Shown piece by piece: positions 62,178 to 64,000 of a stretch of DNA of 64,000 nucleotides. This stretch comes from Bdellovibrionales bacterium (GTDB lineage: Bacteria > Bdellovibrionota > Bdellovibrionia > Bdellovibrionales > JAGQZY01). Location of the stretch: NCBI GenBank assembly GCA_019750295.1, contig JAIEOS010000059.1, positions 42,312 through 106,311 of the forward strand, in the 5' to 3' direction. The notes under the pieces are model-generated. The model had not been told where the DNA came from. It worked only from the letters and a program-made list of their open reading frames with translations, and made no database searches. The position numbers were made by a program, and so were the translations under genes. How positions within the stretch are numbered: position 1 is the first letter of the stretch; every line of letters starts with the position of its first letter.

Positions 62178-62201
62178 CATAATCTTGCTTACTAGGTAAG
62201 C
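62178..62201 (+). promoter_or_regulatory. -10 box and operator of the XRE-AAA-protease operon
   Basis: CATAAT (62178-62183) is followed by the perfect dyad GCTTAC-TAG-GTAAGC (62187-62201), 8 nt before the XRE start codon. It is a likely autoregulatory site of the XRE protein. No clear Shine-Dalgarno is seen. Confidence 0.55.
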
Positions 62202-62209
62202 TAAGTACC

Positions 62210-62434
62210 ATGAATTCTAAAAAGCCAGCCGCTGCTCGATTCCGAAATCTTAGGTCGTTATTGGAGCTTTCTCAGCGTGGTCTTGCACGTGAGTTTGGTG
62301 TGTCCGCTGCTGCTGTTGCTCATTGGGAATCAGGCTCTAGACAGGCTTCTGGTCCGGCCCTCAAACTTCTTGAAATCTTCGAGAAGCAATATGCCAGGAG
62401 TCTCTACAAGCGGGATGAATTGAGGGCCGAATAG
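62210..62434 (+). CDS. XRE family HTH regulator
   Basis: 74 residues of one HTH_3 domain (FRNLRSLLELSQRGLAREFG then VSAAAVAHWESGSRQASG). It is small enough to be a dedicated operon repressor. Its stop TAG shares a base with the GTG of the AAA+ gene (TAGTG), so both are translated together. The dyad upstream is its probable binding site. Confidence 0.85.
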   Translation: MNSKKPAAARFRNLRSLLELSQRGLAREFGVSAAAVAHWESGSRQASGPALKLLEIFEKQYARSLYKRDELRAE

Positions 62435-63426
62435 TGTCTGCTGATTTGATAAAACAACTTCTTCGAGCATATGCGAACAATGATTCCGATCTCTTTCGTA
62501 AGAGCGCCTTGCAAATAGCGGCCAATGAAAGTCGTATAGGCCACTCTAAGCTGGCCGAAGAGTTGCGCGAGTTGATCTCTAAAATGCCAGAGAGATCAGA
62601 GATGATTTCTGAGCCGATCAATATCGCACAACCCCGAGGCGAATTGGCTGAGTTGATCGAATGTACTTTCCCCCAAGAGGGTTTTCGTAACGTGGTTCTT
62701 GGAGAAGAAAATGAAGCTACACTAAAGCGCATAGTTCTTGAAAATCGCCGGCGCTCAACCCTGCAAGATTTTGGAGTGCAGGCGACTCGTAGACTGCTTT
62801 TCTTTGGCCCACCAGGTTGCGGAAAGACCCTAACTGCGAGAGTTCTAGCTGCCGAACTTGGTCTTCCACTCATGACTGTTCGCTTCGACGCCCTTTTCTC
62901 AAAGTTTCTTGGAGCTACAGCAACTCACCTGCGAACCATATTTAATGAAATGTCCAGACGTCCGGCAGTTTATTTTTTCGATGAGTTTGACGCCATCGGA
63001 AAACATCGCTCAGACGCCGTTGATGTCGGTGAAGTAAAGCGAGTTGTAACTTCATTCTTGCAGATGCTAGATGCTGATCGAAGTCAGAGCCCAATTATTG
63101 CGGCAACTAATTTTGAAGATTTAATTGATCGAGCACTACTGAGACGCTTTGATTCAGTTGTCAGCTTCCCCCTACCAACTAAACAGCAGATTCAATCACT
63201 GATTTCGACTAGGTTCGCCCAGTTCGAAATTGGCTCCGCATACTTAACCAAAATTGGCCAACAGTCTGTGGGTTTGAGCTTTGCCGACATTGCCAGAGCC
63301 TGTGACGATGTTATCCGCAATATGGCTTTATCTAATCGAAATACGCCAAATCAAGAGGATTTGAAATGGGCCTTTGATCTCCTTGGGGAACGAAAAGTTT
63401 TACTGAAACCCAAGCGTAAGAGATAA
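62434..63426 (+). CDS. ietA: AAA+ ATPase, IetA-like
   Basis: 330 residues from a GTG coupled to the XRE stop. Helical N-terminus (about 1-90), Walker A GPPGCGKT (125-132), Walker B VYFFDEFDAIG (179-189), sensor region AATNFEDLIDRALLRRFD with the arginine finger, and a lid domain (about 245-320) ending in a basic tail. It has the fold of classical AAA ATPases such as the FtsH/Vps4 group. The next gene encodes a subtilisin-like protease N-terminus, matching IetA/IetS. Confidence 0.8.
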   Translation: MSADLIKQLLRAYANNDSDLFRKSALQIAANESRIGHSKLAEELRELISKMPERSEMISEPINIAQPRGELAELIECTFPQEGFRNVVLGEENEATLKRIVLENRRRSTLQDFGVQATRRLLFFGPPGCGKTLTARVLAAELGLPLMTVRFDALFSKFLGATATHLRTIFNEMSRRPAVYFFDEFDAIGKHRSDAVDVGEVKRVVTSFLQMLDADRSQSPIIAATNFEDLIDRALLRRFDSVVSFPLPTKQQIQSLISTRFAQFEIGSAYLTKIGQQSVGLSFADIARACDDVIRNMALSNRNTPNQEDLKWAFDLLGERKVLLKPKRKR

Positions 63427-63429
63427 CCT

Positions 63430-64000
63430 ATGGCGGACAAAAAATTACCGTTCATTTTTTCCAAAATGAAGGCGCCGAAAAAATTTACGTCTATTCGCCA
63501 GTTCTTTCCGAAAACCCCATTGCCTCCTAGGAATCCCAAAGAACACAGAAAATATCTTTTGGATCAACTCTCCAATGTAGAAAAGCATATTCAATCTAAG
63601 TCCAAAAACAAATTGGCTGAAGCAAAAGGAGCTGTCGTCGCTGTCAAGCGTGCAGAGGGTTCCCAGCTCAAGGTTGACAGCCTAGGTGACAAGCTCAGTG
63701 GTGTTCGGGTTTTATTTGATATTCCTGAGGAGCGAACGACTATTCTAGATGTCTCTAAAGGCGATCTCTCCGCTCTAAAGAAAAAAATCAACGCTTATGG
63801 CGAAAAACCCAAAGTTTCCTCAAGAAGCAAAAGTAAAGTTCCGAAACCCGCGAACAACGACTTAATTGCTCCAATTGAAAGTATCGTTGAAGTTGACCGA
63901 ATGCTCTTCTCGCTTGTCTGGGGACCAAAACTATCTTCGATGGAGAAGGCTCCAAAAAAAATGAATCTTTTTGGTTTGAACTTTCCTTGCGTGGTGGGCG
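63430..64000 (+). CDS. ietS: subtilisin-like protease N-terminal region, IetS-like (cut by window end, possible frameshift)
   Basis: Starts 3 nt after the AAA+ stop and runs off the window. The N-terminal region, not the catalytic triad, is visible: GAVVAVKRAEGSQLKVDSLG, then VRVLFDIPEERTTILDVSKG, and LIAPIESIVEVDRMLFSLVWG, which follows the order seen in IetS/S8 family proteins. After the GGGG at 63920-63923 the expected continuation (IFDGEGS, then SFWFELSLRGG, like the family WWEVWLR block) lies in the -1 frame. So the gene has lost one base between 63920 and 63961, or the read is in error. The catalytic domain lies beyond base 64000. Confidence 0.7.
   Translation, partial: MADKKLPFIFSKMKAPKKFTSIRQFFPKTPLPPRNPKEHRKYLLDQLSNVEKHIQSKSKNKLAEAKGAVVAVKRAEGSQLKVDSLGDKLSGVRVLFDIPEERTTILDVSKGDLSALKKKINAYGEKPKVSSRSKSKVPKPANNDLIAPIESIVEVDRMLFSLVWGPKLSSMEKAPKKMNLFGLNFPCVVG

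Noticed and set aside
1..64000. CRISPR arrays, rRNA genes, insertion sequences and complete prophages
   Set aside because: No spaced direct repeats, no rRNA-like sequence, no transposase and no phage structural genes were found in the window.

Overview
Gram-negative bacterial chromosome, about 45-47% G+C, gene-dense and mostly without mobile DNA until the last 3.5 kb. Lipoproteins with lipoboxes, an M23 peptidoglycan hydrolase, an AlgI/AlgJ-type acetylation pair, a MAPEG protein, many small secreted proteins, an FBP-domain zinc protein and a stand-alone S1-repeat protein suggest a Bdellovibrionota/Oligoflexia-like organism. That placement is inferred from gene content; no rRNA or other taxonomic marker lies in the window.

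Layout. 1-9.3 kb: end of an MFS exporter, small proteins, a Bcr/CflA exporter with an AlkC-type DNA glycosylase, a large ankyrin lipoprotein, and a leftward string of secreted protein, pirin (frameshifted here), SDR and RlmN. 9.4-21.4 kb: M23 peptidase, secreted cyclophilin, FkbM methyltransferase, acyl-ACP thioesterase, two DoxX proteins, MATE exporter, RhlE-type helicase and AlgJ/AlgI pair. 21.5-29.2 kb: HrpB helicase, PhnA, fluoride channel CrcB, alcohol dehydrogenase, PiT phosphate transporter with its DUF47 partner. 29.5-33.4 kb: an RHS-repeat protein with an unrecognised C-terminal tip. 33.5-48.8 kb: AzlCD, FBP protein, MFS, two divergent nearly identical RRM proteins with matching 49-nt leaders, FKBP, SDR, S1 protein, LysR/NmrA/YceI group, M14 peptidase, RadD, HPF-like protein, Gre-like factor and a hybrid histidine kinase. 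49-60.4 kb: Hsp20, a second HPF-like protein, a probable quinone/electrophile group (glutathionyl-hydroquinone reductase, HxlR regulator, ABM-type protein, MAPEG), a GMC oxidoreductase with a Tat-exported small partner, a repeat-rich secreted protein and an HI0933-type flavoprotein. 60.4-64 kb: AT-rich accessory DNA with a recombinase-like HTH protein, a small membrane protein, and an XRE regulator joined to an AAA+ ATPase and the start of a subtilisin-like protease. This last pair matches the architecture of the IetAS plasmid-exclusion/anti-phage system.

How it fits together. Several genes (hrpB, phnA, S1, radD, the ABM gene, GMC) have a -10-like box placed so that transcription would begin at or next to the start codon, and they lack a Shine-Dalgarno; leaderless mRNAs appear common. 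Many intergenic gaps hold perfect or near-perfect inverted repeats that look like operators, notably before alkC, hsp20, hxlR/ABM, MATE/DoxX and the XRE-AAA-protease operon. Two genes look frameshifted relative to their families: the pirin gene at a run of nine T, and the protease N-terminal region near the window end. Each could be a real mutation or a sequencing error.
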